This document shows, one piece after another, positions 24,098 through 32,891 of a stretch of DNA of 64,000 bases. Source of the stretch: Bacteroidales bacterium UBA6397 (lineage in GTDB: Bacteria; Bacteroidota; Bacteroidia; Bacteroidales; UBA932); NCBI GenBank assembly GCA_002439875.1, contig DJQB01000016.1, positions 42,126-106,125 on the forward strand, written 5' to 3'. Positions within the stretch are counted from its first letter, which is position 1. Every line of letters starts with the position of its first letter. A program made the translations under genes and the position numbers. The notes under the pieces were generated by a model. The model ran no database searches. It saw only the letters and a program-made list of their open reading frames with translations, and was not told where the DNA came from.

Positions 24098-26011
24098 TTA
24101 CCTACCAAAATAGACAAGCAGGACAGAGATGTCGGCTGGAGAGACTCCGGAGATGCGGGAGGCTTGCGCGATGGTGGATGGCTTGTAGCGGGTGAGTTTC
24201 TGGCGGCATTCGATGGTAAGTCCGGAAACCTTATCGAAATCGAAATCCTGAGGAATCTTCAAATCCTCAAGACGGGCTATTTTTTCAGCAATTGATTTCT
24301 CACGCTCAATGTAGCCTTTATACTTTATTCCGATTTCTACTGCATCAATAATTTCTTTACGATTGTACTTCTCAGTAAAACTACCCCCTTCTGGAAGATC
24401 CACTGAAAACTTAGAAAATGTTCCACGTGGAACAAAATTCAATAATTCAGCAAGGGACACTTCTGGACGAGAAGCCAATTCAGAAATGCGTTTGGATTCA
24501 GAAAGAGGAGCTGAATTATGTTCGGAAAGATATTCGTTAATCACATCCGCACGTATGTTCACCTCGTCACACATTATGGAAAGAGTATCTACAGCCTCAT
24601 ACTTTTCCTGCATAATCCGATAACGCCTTTCGGAAGCAAGGCCGATCTTATAAGATTTTTCTGTCAGGCGAAGATCAGCATTGTCCTGCCGAAGAAGAAT
24701 GCGATACTCAGCGCGTGAAGTAAACATTCTGTAAGGCTCATCAACACCTTTCGTGATCAAGTCATCAATCAGAACACCGATGTAAGATTCATCACGACGA
24801 AGAATAAAAGGATCCTTGCCATTCAACTTCAAATGTGCGTTAATTCCAGCGATAATTCCTTGAGCACCAGCCTCTTCATAACCAGTTGTACCATTAATCT
24901 GACCTGCGAAATAAAGCCCTTCAACATCTCTAAGTTCAAGAGTCTCACGAAGTTGCGTTGGATCAAAATAATCATATTCAACGGCATAGGCAGGTTTGAA
25001 TATCTTCGCGTTCTCCAATCCTCCGATTGAATGCAGAGCATCCAACTGAACATCCAAAGGCAACGAAGAAGAGAAGCCTTGCAGGTAATATTCACGAATA
25101 TTCCTCCCTTCCGGCTCCAAGAAAAGTTGATGGGAAGTCTTATCAGGAAATACTCTTAGCTTATCTTCGATGCTCGGACAGTACCTCGGACCTCTGCCAG
25201 TGATCAGCCCGGTGAACATCGGAGAATCCTTGAATCCGGATCTCAAGATGTCGTGCACCTTCTCGTTTGTGTGAAGAATGTAGCAAGGCATCTGGTTACC
25301 CAACCATTGGACAGCGGAAGCCTGATCATAATAAGAAAATCTTTCGGGATTCTCATCTCCAAGCTGCTGCGGAAGTTTGGACGTGTCAACTGAAGAAATG
25401 TCGATACGAGGCGGCGTTCCGGTTTTCATTCTACCGGTCCGAAGTCCTAGACTGACGAGTTGCTCGGTCAGACCGTGAGAAGACAACTCCCCTATCCTGC
25501 CTCCCTCGAAAGAAGTGCGACCGATGAACATCCTGCCATTAAGGAACGTACCTGTGGCAAGAATAACCGCACGAGACTTAAAAATTGCCCCAGTATTTGT
25601 CTTGACTCCACAGATTTTTAAATTCTCAAAGAGAAAAGAAGTTACAAAATCAGCGTAAATATCTAAGTTACAGATATTTTCAAGAATATTCCTCCAGTAC
25701 GCAGAAAAGACCTGTTTGTCACACTGAGCGCGTGGACTCCACATTGCAGGTCCCTTCGAACGGTTCAGCATCCTGAACTGAAGAGTCGATGCATCAGTTA
25801 CCAATCCCATCATTCCACCGAGCGCGTCAATCTCACGGACAATCTGTCCTTTAGCGATTCCACCGACAGCAGGGTTGCAGGACATGCGAGCAAAACTGGT
25901 AAGATCAGCATTGATCAACAAAACGGACGAACCAAGACTGGCAGCGGCGGCAGCAGCCTCACAACCTGCGTGTCCCCCACCGACAACAATCACATCGTAA
26001 GAATATGTCAT
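24098..26011 (-). CDS. mnmG: tRNA uridine 5-carboxymethylaminomethyl modification enzyme MnmG
   Basis: 637 residues from ATG at 26011 (MTYSYDVIVVGG). FAD-binding VVGGGHAGCEAA at the N-terminus, MSCNPAVGGIAKG (about 44-56), GTPPRID, and the MnmG-specific region NGTTGYEEAGAQG. The C-terminal helical domain ends PADISVLLVYFGR. With MnmE it modifies wobble U34 of several tRNAs. Convergent with ruvA, 28 bases apart. Confidence 0.95.
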   Translation of the reverse strand: MTYSYDVIVVGGGHAGCEAAAAAASLGSSVLLINADLTSFARMSCNPAVGGIAKGQIVREIDALGGMMGLVTDASTLQFRMLNRSKGPAMWSPRAQCDKQVFSAYWRNILENICNLDIYADFVTSFLFENLKICGVKTNTGAIFKSRAVILATGTFLNGRMFIGRTSFEGGRIGELSSHGLTEQLVSLGLRTGRMKTGTPPRIDISSVDTSKLPQQLGDENPERFSYYDQASAVQWLGNQMPCYILHTNEKVHDILRSGFKDSPMFTGLITGRGPRYCPSIEDKLRVFPDKTSHQLFLEPEGRNIREYYLQGFSSSLPLDVQLDALHSIGGLENAKIFKPAYAVEYDYFDPTQLRETLELRDVEGLYFAGQINGTTGYEEAGAQGIIAGINAHLKLNGKDPFILRRDESYIGVLIDDLITKGVDEPYRMFTSRAEYRILLRQDNADLRLTEKSYKIGLASERRYRIMQEKYEAVDTLSIMCDEVNIRADVINEYLSEHNSAPLSESKRISELASRPEVSLAELLNFVPRGTFSKFSVDLPEGGSFTEKYNRKEIIDAVEIGIKYKGYIEREKSIAEKIARLEDLKIPQDFDFDKVSGLTIECRQKLTRYKPSTIAQASRISGVSPADISVLLVYFGR

Positions 26012-26086
26012 ATTCAAGAAAATCTACAATTTATAAAGAGGAAACAATGGAGCAAGTAAACTCACTGCAATATATTCAAAAAAATA

Positions 26087-26506
26087 TCAAGCCTCGCCTC
26101 TCAGACTAAGGTAATAATCCTCCTTTGCTCTCATCACATTTTGATCATCCGGTGTGTGGTCATCATAGCCGATGAGATGAAGCAGACCATGGACTATCAC
26201 TCGATGCAGTTCCTCGTCAAATTCAGTTCCGAACTCAATGGCATTCTCGCGAACGCTGTCTATACTTATAAAAAGGTCACCAGATAGTTTGTTTCCTTCA
26301 CAGTAATCAAAGGTAATGACATCCGTGAAATAGTCGTGATGAAGGTAACGAATGTTCACATCGAGAATATAATTATCTGAACAAAAAATAATTGAGATGT
26401 CACCAAGAGTTTTTATCTCACTCCCGGCCACCATTTTAAGCCATCTGTTGTTCGCAAGCTTGTTCTTGAACTCAAATTTGATGTCCTCACAGTAATACCT
26501 TATCAT
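26087..26506 (-). CDS. ybeY: Endoribonuclease YbeY
   Basis: 139 residues with the zinc site HGLLHLIGYDDH (about 110-121; the H-x3-H-x5-H pattern), which acts in 16S rRNA maturation and ribosome quality control. N-terminal half has the typical YFTDVITFDY. A TAGATTTG box on the minus strand (about 26522-26529) is just upstream. It precedes mnmG by 75 bases on the same strand and may be co-transcribed. Confidence 0.93.
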   Translation of the reverse strand: MIRYYCEDIKFEFKNKLANNRWLKMVAGSEIKTLGDISIIFCSDNYILDVNIRYLHHDYFTDVITFDYCEGNKLSGDLFISIDSVRENAIEFGTEFDEELHRVIVHGLLHLIGYDDHTPDDQNVMRAKEDYYLSLRGEA

Positions 26507-26549
26507 AGACCTAAATTTTACGCAAATCTACAACTAATAATTCAAAAAA

Positions 26550-26580
26550 TTTGAAATGACAATTATTATTTCTATCTTTG
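26550..26580 (+). promoter_or_regulatory. Promoter of tonB
   Basis: TTTG (26550-26553), 19 bases, TATCTTTG (26573-26580): a textbook Bacteroidota housekeeping promoter, 64 bases before the ATG. Confidence 0.75.
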
Positions 26581-26644
26581 AGAGCCTATTGGAAGGTTTT
26601 GCTTCCAGGCACATAAGGAATGATTGTTAAAATTATTTACTGAT

Positions 26645-27334
26645 ATGGAAATCAAGAAAACACCAAAAGCCGATCTTGAGAACAGAAGGACTCTCTTCAC
26701 AGAGATCGGACTCGTGGTCGCTCTTCTCGTAGTCTGGGGAGCTTTTTCCTACAGCACTAAGGAGAAGGCTGTAGCCAGCCTGGGCGAAGACACTCAGGTA
26801 GTTGAAGTTGAGGATATGGTTCCTATTACCCAGGAGACCCCTCCACCACCTCCAGAGGCTCCGAAGATTCCTGTTCTTTCAGACCAGATCGACATCGTCG
26901 AGGATGACATCAAAGTTGAAGACAACTTCATGAGCCTTGAGGATGACGCCAATCTCGGAGTTGAGATTATGGACTATGTTGAGGAAGTAAAGGAGGAAGT
27001 CGTTGAGGAAGAGGCAATTCCTTTCCAACTTGTAGAGGAGAAGCCTTCATTCAACGGTGGAGACGCCAACGAGTTCTCAAAGTGGGTCAATTCCAAGCTT
27101 CAGTATCCTGAGATTGCAAAGGAGAACGGTGTGCAGGGACGTGTCACCCTTCAGTTCACCGTCAATCCTGACGGATCTGTCAGCAACGTGAAGGTTCTTC
27201 GTGGTGTGGACTCCTCACTTGATAAGGAGGCCGTCAGGGTCGTATCGATGTCTCCTAAGTGGAAGCCGGGAAAGCAGCGTGACCGCGCTGTGAAGGTAAC
27301 CTACACCTTCCCTGTTATCTTCCAGTTGAGATAA
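26645..27334 (+). CDS. tonB: TonB family energy-transducing protein
   Basis: 229 residues from ATG at 26645 (MEIKKTPKADLENRR). One N-terminal membrane helix (about 21-40), a proline-rich segment (TPPPPPEAPKIPV, about 67-79), an acidic spacer (about 80-140) and a C-terminal TonB domain (GGDANEFSKWVNSKLQYPE, then VQGRVTLQFTVNPDGSVSNV and WKPGKQRDRAVKVTYTFPV). It transmits proton-motive force to TonB-dependent outer membrane transporters. The ExbBD genes are not here. Confidence 0.9.
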   Translation: MEIKKTPKADLENRRTLFTEIGLVVALLVVWGAFSYSTKEKAVASLGEDTQVVEVEDMVPITQETPPPPPEAPKIPVLSDQIDIVEDDIKVEDNFMSLEDDANLGVEIMDYVEEVKEEVVEEEAIPFQLVEEKPSFNGGDANEFSKWVNSKLQYPEIAKENGVQGRVTLQFTVNPDGSVSNVKVLRGVDSSLDKEAVRVVSMSPKWKPGKQRDRAVKVTYTFPVIFQLR

Positions 27335-27353
27335 TCAAAAACTAATGAATATT

Positions 27354-27384
27354 AAGGCCGTCCCCAACCGGATGGCCTTTTTTT
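27354..27384 (+). terminator. Intrinsic terminator of tonB
   Basis: AAGGCCGTCC pairs with GGATGGCCTT (one mismatch), followed by a run of seven T residues. Confidence 0.85.
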
Positions 27385-27411
27385 GAATAGACTAGTCGAT
27401 GTACAGATCGG

Positions 27412-27470
27412 TAGCTTCGACAGGCTCAGTGACCGTAAAACAACAGTAGCTTCGACAGGCTCAGAGACCA
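27412..27470. repeat. Two direct REP-like units
   Basis: Two copies of GTAGCTTCGACAGGCTCAG about 34 bases apart, ending TGACC and AGACC. Same family as 3263-3287, here as a head-to-tail pair. Confidence 0.65.
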
Positions 27471-27498
27471 ACATAGCAAGTACTTTAATTAGAAGTAT

Positions 27499-28680
27499 AT
27501 GGAAGAATTGATGGAAAAAGCCGTGTTTGTCGGCATCATAAAACAAAACGATGACGAAAGGAAGGTAATGGAATATCTTGACGAACTTGAGTTTCTGGCG
27601 GAAACGGCAGGAGCCAAGGGCGACAAGAAATTTGTGCAAAGGCTTGACAAGCCGGAGAAAGCCACCTACATACGAAGCGGAAAACTTCAGGAGATCGCCG
27701 ACTACTGTGAGGAAAACGAGATAAAATACGTGATCTTCGACGATGAGCTGACAGGTATGCAGCAAAGGAATATCGAGAAGGTAATCAATTGCAGTTCAGT
27801 AATTGACAGAACCAGTCTGATTCTTGAGATATTCGCCCAGCGCGCAAAGACATCCTACGCCAAGATGCAGGTCGAACTCGCCCGCTACAACTACATGCTT
27901 CCAAGACTGGCCGGAATGTGGACACACCTTGAAAGGCAAAGAGGTGGAATGGGTACTAGAGGAGGTATGGGTGAGACCCAGATCGAGATCGACCGCCGTA
28001 TCGTCAAGGAGCGGATAGCAAGACTGAAGGAGCAGCTGAAGAAGGTCGATAAGCAGATGGCCACGCAAAGGGGCAATAGAGGCTCTATGGTGCGACTTTC
28101 CCTTGTGGGATACACAAATGTAGGCAAGAGCACAATAATGAATATGCTGGCGAAATCTGACGTTTTTGCAGAGAACAAACTGTTCGCGACCCTTGACACT
28201 ACGGTCAGGAAAGTCGTGATCGAGAACGTGCCGTTCCTGCTAAGTGACACTGTAGGATTCATCAGAAAACTCCCCACTCAACTTGTGGAGGCATTCAAGA
28301 GCACTCTGGATGAGGTAAGGGAGGCCGACATATTGCTGCATGTGGTTGACATCTCCCATCCAGGCTTCGAGGAGCAGATGGAGGTCGTGGAGAGAACCCT
28401 ACAGGAAATAGGTGCCAGCAACAAGCCAGTCTATGTGATATTCAACAAGATAGACGCTTACACCTACGAGGAGTACGATGAGTTCTCGCTGACTCCGAAA
28501 GGAAAGGAGAACCGTTCGCTGGATGAGTTGAAAAACAGCTGGATAGCGCAGGAAAAGACCCCCTGCATATTCATCTCCGCCAAGAACAAGACCAACATCG
28601 AGAAGCTCCGCAGCGACATCTACAAGATGGTCGCCGAGATCCACGCCGGCCGCTACCCTTTCAACAACTTCCTGTGGTAA
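27499..28680 (+). CDS. hflX: Ribosome-associated GTPase HflX
   Basis: 393 residues. N-terminal HflX domain with FDDELTGMQQRNIEK, the coiled-coil and the glycine-rich loop ERQRGGMGTRGGMGETQIE (about 143-161), then the G domain: G1 GYTNVGKST (about 205-213), G3 DTVGFI (about 250), G4 NKID (about 315). HflX splits stalled 70S ribosomes. Start ATG at 27499; the second Met (MEKAVFVGI) four codons on is possible. Confidence 0.93.
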   Translation: MEELMEKAVFVGIIKQNDDERKVMEYLDELEFLAETAGAKGDKKFVQRLDKPEKATYIRSGKLQEIADYCEENEIKYVIFDDELTGMQQRNIEKVINCSSVIDRTSLILEIFAQRAKTSYAKMQVELARYNYMLPRLAGMWTHLERQRGGMGTRGGMGETQIEIDRRIVKERIARLKEQLKKVDKQMATQRGNRGSMVRLSLVGYTNVGKSTIMNMLAKSDVFAENKLFATLDTTVRKVVIENVPFLLSDTVGFIRKLPTQLVEAFKSTLDEVREADILLHVVDISHPGFEEQMEVVERTLQEIGASNKPVYVIFNKIDAYTYEEYDEFSLTPKGKENRSLDELKNSWIAQEKTPCIFISAKNKTNIEKLRSDIYKMVAEIHAGRYPFNNFLW

Positions 28681-28839
28681 ATTATCACTGAACCTGCATC
28701 AAAAGATTCAGTATATCATAAACAGCCCAAAAAGTCTCTCATTAAATTTTTCACGTTACAAAAATTTCGAGTAGAGACTATTATTGGCTTAGAAAGATTA
28801 CTGAATCACAAAATAATCAGTTTTCATAATTATAGCGAA

Positions 28840-28903
28840 AGGGCAGAAAATAAAATTCCAAATTTTGGTAACGTGCAAAATTTGGAATTTTATTTTCTGC
28901 CCT
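28840..28903. repeat. 64-base perfect palindrome (28-base arms)
   Basis: Left arm 28840-28867 (begins AGGGCAGAAAATAAAATTCC), loop GTAACGTG (28868-28875), right arm 28876-28903 exactly complementary. It is AT-rich in the stem centre, with no gene across it. Confidence 0.9.
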
Positions 28904-28951
28904 CTGAAGTTACTGTATAAACAACAATCACTTCGACAAGCTCAGTGACCG

Positions 28952-28988
28952 AAAAAAAAGGTCGGAAAAACAAAAAAATTTCCGACCT
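28952..28988 (-). terminator. Intrinsic terminator of the sdhAB operon
   Basis: AGGTCGGAAA (28959-28968) pairs with TTTCCGACCT (28979-28988); on the minus strand it is followed by a T run (28952-28958). It lies 21 bases past the sdhB stop. Confidence 0.85.
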
Positions 28989-29009
28989 AAAATATTCAGT
29001 GATAAAGTA

Positions 29010-29789
29010 TTACTCGGAGAACTTCGCCTTGAGGAACTCGCGGTTGAGACGGGCGATGTGGTCGATGGAGATTCCCTTAGGGCATTCCATTTCGCAGGCG
29101 CGGGTGTTGGTGCAGTTGCCGAAACCTAGCTCTTCCATCTTCGCGACCATATTCTTAGCCCTTCGGGCAGCTTCTGGACGGCCTTGAGGAAGCAGGGCGA
29201 GGGAACTTACCCTTGCGGCCACAAACAGCATCGCAGAGCCGTTCTTACATGTTGCAACGCAGGCACCGCAACCAACACAGGCGGCAGCGTCCATGCTCTT
29301 CTCAGCATTCTCGTGAGAAATGAGGATGTTGTTGGCATCCTGGGCGGAACCAGTTCTGACAGAGATGAATCCACCGGCCTGAAGAATCTTGTCGAAAGCA
29401 CTGCGGTCAACAACCAAATCCTTGATGATAGGGAAAGCGGCGCTTCTGAAAGGCTCAACTGTGATGGTAGCGCCATCATTGAAGTGACGCATGAAAAGCT
29501 GACAGGTGGTGACGTGATCGTCAGGACCGTGCGCGCGTCCGTCAACGAACAACGAGCAGGCACCGCAGATACCCTCGCGGCAGTCGTGGTCGAAAGAAAC
29601 AGGACCACTGCTCTGGCAGCCTCTGTCAACGGCTACAGGATCGTTACCCTCACGGATCAGCTGCTCATTGAGGATGTCAAGCATTTCGAGGAAAGAGGCG
29701 TCCTCCTCTATTCCGGAAATATGATAAGTCTCAAAATGACCTTGTTCCTTGGCGTTCTTCTGACGCCATATCTTAAGATTGAAATCCAT
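29010..29789 (-). CDS. sdhB: Succinate dehydrogenase/fumarate reductase iron-sulfur subunit
   Basis: 259 residues. [2Fe-2S] ligands in DCREGICGACSLFVDGRAHG (about 69-88) and a later Cys in TTCQLF; [4Fe-4S]/[3Fe-4S] ligands in CVGCGACVATCKN (about 169) and the C-terminal region TRACEMECPKGIS. It passes electrons between the flavoprotein and the membrane quinone site. Stop is followed by a strong terminator. Eight bases separate it from sdhA. Confidence 0.93.
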   Translation of the reverse strand: MDFNLKIWRQKNAKEQGHFETYHISGIEEDASFLEMLDILNEQLIREGNDPVAVDRGCQSSGPVSFDHDCREGICGACSLFVDGRAHGPDDHVTTCQLFMRHFNDGATITVEPFRSAAFPIIKDLVVDRSAFDKILQAGGFISVRTGSAQDANNILISHENAEKSMDAAACVGCGACVATCKNGSAMLFVAARVSSLALLPQGRPEAARRAKNMVAKMEELGFGNCTNTRACEMECPKGISIDHIARLNREFLKAKFSE

Positions 29790-29797
29790 AGCCGATT

Positions 29798-31744
29798 CTA
29801 GTCTTTATAATTTCTTGTTTTAACTTCGATGAACTCGTACTTGAGAGGCTCTTTGTGAAGTTCTGGCTCCTGACCTTCTCCTTTGTACTCCCAAGCGGCG
29901 ACATACATGTAATTTGCATCGTCTCTCTTGGCTTCCCCTTCCTCGGTCTGGCTCTCCACACGGAAGTGACCACCGCAAGACTCTTTCCTGTTCAGGGCAT
30001 CACGGGCCATAAGTTCACCAATCTCGAAGAAGTCCTCAAGCCGAAGGGCTTTTTCAAGCTCCTGATTGAAATGGAACTGCTCTCCAGGAACGCAAACATC
30101 CTTGTAGAACACAGCCTTGAGGTCATTGATTTCTTTGATTGCCTTCTTCAGACCTTCCTCACTACGGGCCATTCCGACGTACTCCCACATGATGTTACCA
30201 AGCTTCTTGTGGATAGAGTCAACTGTCTGTTTTCCCTTGATGGAGAAGAGTCTGTCGATTCTGGCCTGGACATCCTTCTCTGCCTTGTCAAAGGCAGGGT
30301 TATTAATGTCGGTCTTAGGCTCCGCGAACTTGTGTGAAAGGTAGTCAGCGATGGTGACAGGAAGCACGAAGTAACCGTCGGCAAGACCCTGCATCAAGGC
30401 AGAGGCACCAAGACGGTTTCCACCGTGGTCAGAGAAGTTGGCCTCACCAATGGCGTAGAGTCCAGGAATAGTGGTCTGAAGATCGTAGTCAACCCAGATG
30501 CCGCCCATTGTGTAGTGGATGGCAGGATAAATCATCATAGGCTCTTCCCACGGACTTACATTCGTAATCTTATAATACATGTCGAAAAGGTTGCCGTAAC
30601 GCTCCTGAACCCTCTGGTGACCGAGACGCTTGATGGCGTCCGAGAAGTCGAGGAACACAGCGAGACCTGTCTCATTGACACCGAATCCTGCGTCACATCT
30701 CTCCTTGGCGGCACGGGAAGCCACATCACGAGGAACGAGGTTACCGAATGCAGGATAACGGCGCTCAAGATAGTAGTCACGATCCTCCTCCGGAATCTGA
30801 GAAGGCTTGATCTCGTGCTTTCGAAGCTTCATCACATCCTCCATCTTCTTAGGCACCCAGATACGTCCGTCGTTACGCAGAGACTCTGACATAAGGGTCA
30901 ACTTGCACTGCTGCTCACCGTGCACAGGGATGCAGGTAGGGTGAATCTGAGCGAAGCAAGGATTCGCGAAATAAGCTCCTTTCTTGTAGCACTGCCACGC
31001 TGCAGAACCGTTGCTGTTCATGGCGTTGGTGGAAAGGAAGTAAGTGTTGCCGTAACCTCCTGTGGCGATGACAACAGCGTGGGCGCCGAACCTTTCAAGT
31101 TTGCCTGTAGCGAGATTACGCGCGATGATACCTTTTGCCTGTCCGTCAATGATGACAAGGTCAAGCATCTCGTGGCGAGGGTAGCTGGTCACAGTTCCAG
31201 CGGCTATCTGGCGGTTTAGAGCCGCGTAGGCACCCAAAAGAAGCTGCTGGCCGGTTTGCCCACGGGCATAGAACGTTCGGCTTACCTGAACACCTCCGAA
31301 CGAACGGTTGGCGAGGTAGCCACCGTACTCACGTGCGAAAGGTACACCCTGAGCCACGCACTGGTCGATAATGGCCGCGCTGACCTCGGCGAGACGATAG
31401 ACATTCGCCTCACGGCTGCGGTAGTCACCTCCCTTGATTGTGTCATAGAAGAGACGATAGACAGCATCATTGTCATTCTGATAGTTCTTAGCGGCATTGA
31501 TGCCACCCTGCGCGGCGATTGAGTGCGCGCGACGAGGTGAGTCACTGATGCAGAAAACCTTGACATTGTAGCCAAGCTCACCGAGAGTAGCGGCTGCGGA
31601 AGCGCCTCCAAGTCCGGTACCGACAACGATGACTTCAAGTTTTCTTCTGTTGTTCGGATTGACGAGTCGGAGTTCCGACTTACGTTTGGTCCATTTCTCG
31701 GCCAAAGGACCGTCAGGAATCTTTGAGATTAATTTATCGGCCAT
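29798..31744 (-). CDS. sdhA: Succinate dehydrogenase/fumarate reductase flavoprotein subunit
   Basis: 648 residues, Bacteroidota type. FAD-binding VVGTGLGGASAAATLGELG (about 41), the FAD-attachment region RRAHSIAAQGGINAAKN (His about 78), active-site region YARGQTGQQLLLGAY, HPTCIPVHGEQQ and GLYAIGEANFSDHGGNRLGA. It interconverts succinate and fumarate. The start ATG lies in a GAATATG context. Normally a cytochrome b subunit gene (sdhC/frdC) stands directly upstream; here the next gene (a C45-type hydrolase) ends 56 bases away, so sdhC is missing from this locus. Confidence 0.93.
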   Translation of the reverse strand: MADKLISKIPDGPLAEKWTKRKSELRLVNPNNRRKLEVIVVGTGLGGASAAATLGELGYNVKVFCISDSPRRAHSIAAQGGINAAKNYQNDNDAVYRLFYDTIKGGDYRSREANVYRLAEVSAAIIDQCVAQGVPFAREYGGYLANRSFGGVQVSRTFYARGQTGQQLLLGAYAALNRQIAAGTVTSYPRHEMLDLVIIDGQAKGIIARNLATGKLERFGAHAVVIATGGYGNTYFLSTNAMNSNGSAAWQCYKKGAYFANPCFAQIHPTCIPVHGEQQCKLTLMSESLRNDGRIWVPKKMEDVMKLRKHEIKPSQIPEEDRDYYLERRYPAFGNLVPRDVASRAAKERCDAGFGVNETGLAVFLDFSDAIKRLGHQRVQERYGNLFDMYYKITNVSPWEEPMMIYPAIHYTMGGIWVDYDLQTTIPGLYAIGEANFSDHGGNRLGASALMQGLADGYFVLPVTIADYLSHKFAEPKTDINNPAFDKAEKDVQARIDRLFSIKGKQTVDSIHKKLGNIMWEYVGMARSEEGLKKAIKEINDLKAVFYKDVCVPGEQFHFNQELEKALRLEDFFEIGELMARDALNRKESCGGHFRVESQTEEGEAKRDDANYMYVAAWEYKGEGQEPELHKEPLKYEFIEVKTRNYKD

Positions 31745-31799
31745 ATTCTGAATATGTTATTTATAAAATTCCAAATGAAATCGAAATAAGTCTGCAATT

Positions 31800-32891
31800 T
31801 TAGTCATTTTTCTCGTAATCAGCAATTTTATGAGCCATTTTCGACAATTTGGACAAGCATATTTTAAGATAGCGATGGTAAATCCGTCTGACGAAGCGAT
31901 CATAACGCTGTACTGACATGTCATTAGAAAAATGACGGTCGACATACTTCTCGACCTCGCGGCAATACTCCTCGCAGCCATATTCAAAACCAAAGGCGGC
32001 CTTCAAGGCAAGTGCGTCGTCACAGATGGCGGCGTTGTCGCTCCCTCGGGACTTTTTCATATAGTAAGGAATATGATCGCTCACAAAAACCTTCAGTGGG
32101 ACATATACAGTGTTTGTCGGGCTGCCTAAAAGCGTCCACATCACTGTGTTACTAGGATCAACCCCAGAAGCAACCCCTTCAAAAACCACCGAAGCGGAAG
32201 TGATGTCGCGCATGATCGGTTTCCCTGTACGGGATACTTCATTGAAAAGAAATCTGTGGTCTATGGCGGCCACGTCAGCGGAAGCCATTATCGCTGATGT
32301 CTTCTCAAACCGGTCAACTCCCTTTCGGTCCTCTTTTCGGCCACTCCGTGTGAAGTTCGTCACAACCATGTAGCCTCCGGGTTGGTCAGCCACGATGTAC
32401 TTTTTCCAAGAATGGTTGTTGACTTCATAATATGCCGCCCCACCGAACGCGTCGATGATGCCGAAATTAGCCTCTACCCCCAAAGGCTTGGGAAGCGAAT
32501 CGAGTATATTCTCAAAATCTTGCAGACAGCGGCATATTCCAAGAGCCTTGTACATGACAATCCCCTCCTTGTCCATTTCGGAGGCAGGAACATCATCATC
32601 CTTGAGGTCGTAAGTGGCAGTGTTCATGATGCAAAATCCGGCTGAGTTGACTCCGGACCACACTTCCCCACCCTGCGACGGTGAGTTAACGAGACCTATG
32701 AATGAATATTCCGGACCTTGGAACCATTCCATCCTGTTGTTCAGCTCACCGGTGTCGCGGTGTTTGAGCATCACTGGGCGACCGTCAGCCCGCACTCCCC
32801 CGGAAATGATCACTGAAGTGCAGCAAAATGCTTTAAATGAAAAGAATATGAATGCAGTTATTACAGCAAATAATTTAGAATAAGGTGGCAT
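31800..32891 (-). CDS. Secreted Ntn-hydrolase of the acyl-transferase/C45-like group
   Basis: 363 residues from ATG at 32891 (MPPYSKLFAVITAF), chosen to give a signal peptide; the start overlaps the 3' end of ruvB by 17 bases. After the signal (about 8-25) comes FCCTSVIISGG: cleavage before the second Cys would expose an N-terminal Cys nucleophile, as in isopenicillin-N acyltransferase, carcinine hydrolase and bile-salt/penicillin acylase relatives. Other family cues are DGRPVMLKHRDTGE, GVNSAGFCIMNTATYD and EANFGIIDAFGGAAYYEV. Substrate probably an amide; unknown. The C-terminal 60 residues are basic and helical. Confidence 0.75.
   Translation of the reverse strand: MPPYSKLFAVITAFIFFSFKAFCCTSVIISGGVRADGRPVMLKHRDTGELNNRMEWFQGPEYSFIGLVNSPSQGGEVWSGVNSAGFCIMNTATYDLKDDDVPASEMDKEGIVMYKALGICRCLQDFENILDSLPKPLGVEANFGIIDAFGGAAYYEVNNHSWKKYIVADQPGGYMVVTNFTRSGRKEDRKGVDRFEKTSAIMASADVAAIDHRFLFNEVSRTGKPIMRDITSASVVFEGVASGVDPSNTVMWTLLGSPTNTVYVPLKVFVSDHIPYYMKKSRGSDNAAICDDALALKAAFGFEYGCEEYCREVEKYVDRHFSNDMSVQRYDRFVRRIYHRYLKICLSKLSKMAHKIADYEKND

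Larger units (their letters stand above)
28681..29009. other. Intergenic region between hflX and sdhB with strong hairpins
   Basis: Convergent gene ends. It holds a perfect 28-base-arm palindrome (28840-28903), a REP-like unit (about 28930-28950) and the sdh terminator (28952-28988). The loop word GTAACGTG of the big palindrome also occurs, reversed, near 28751-28758. Confidence 0.6.
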
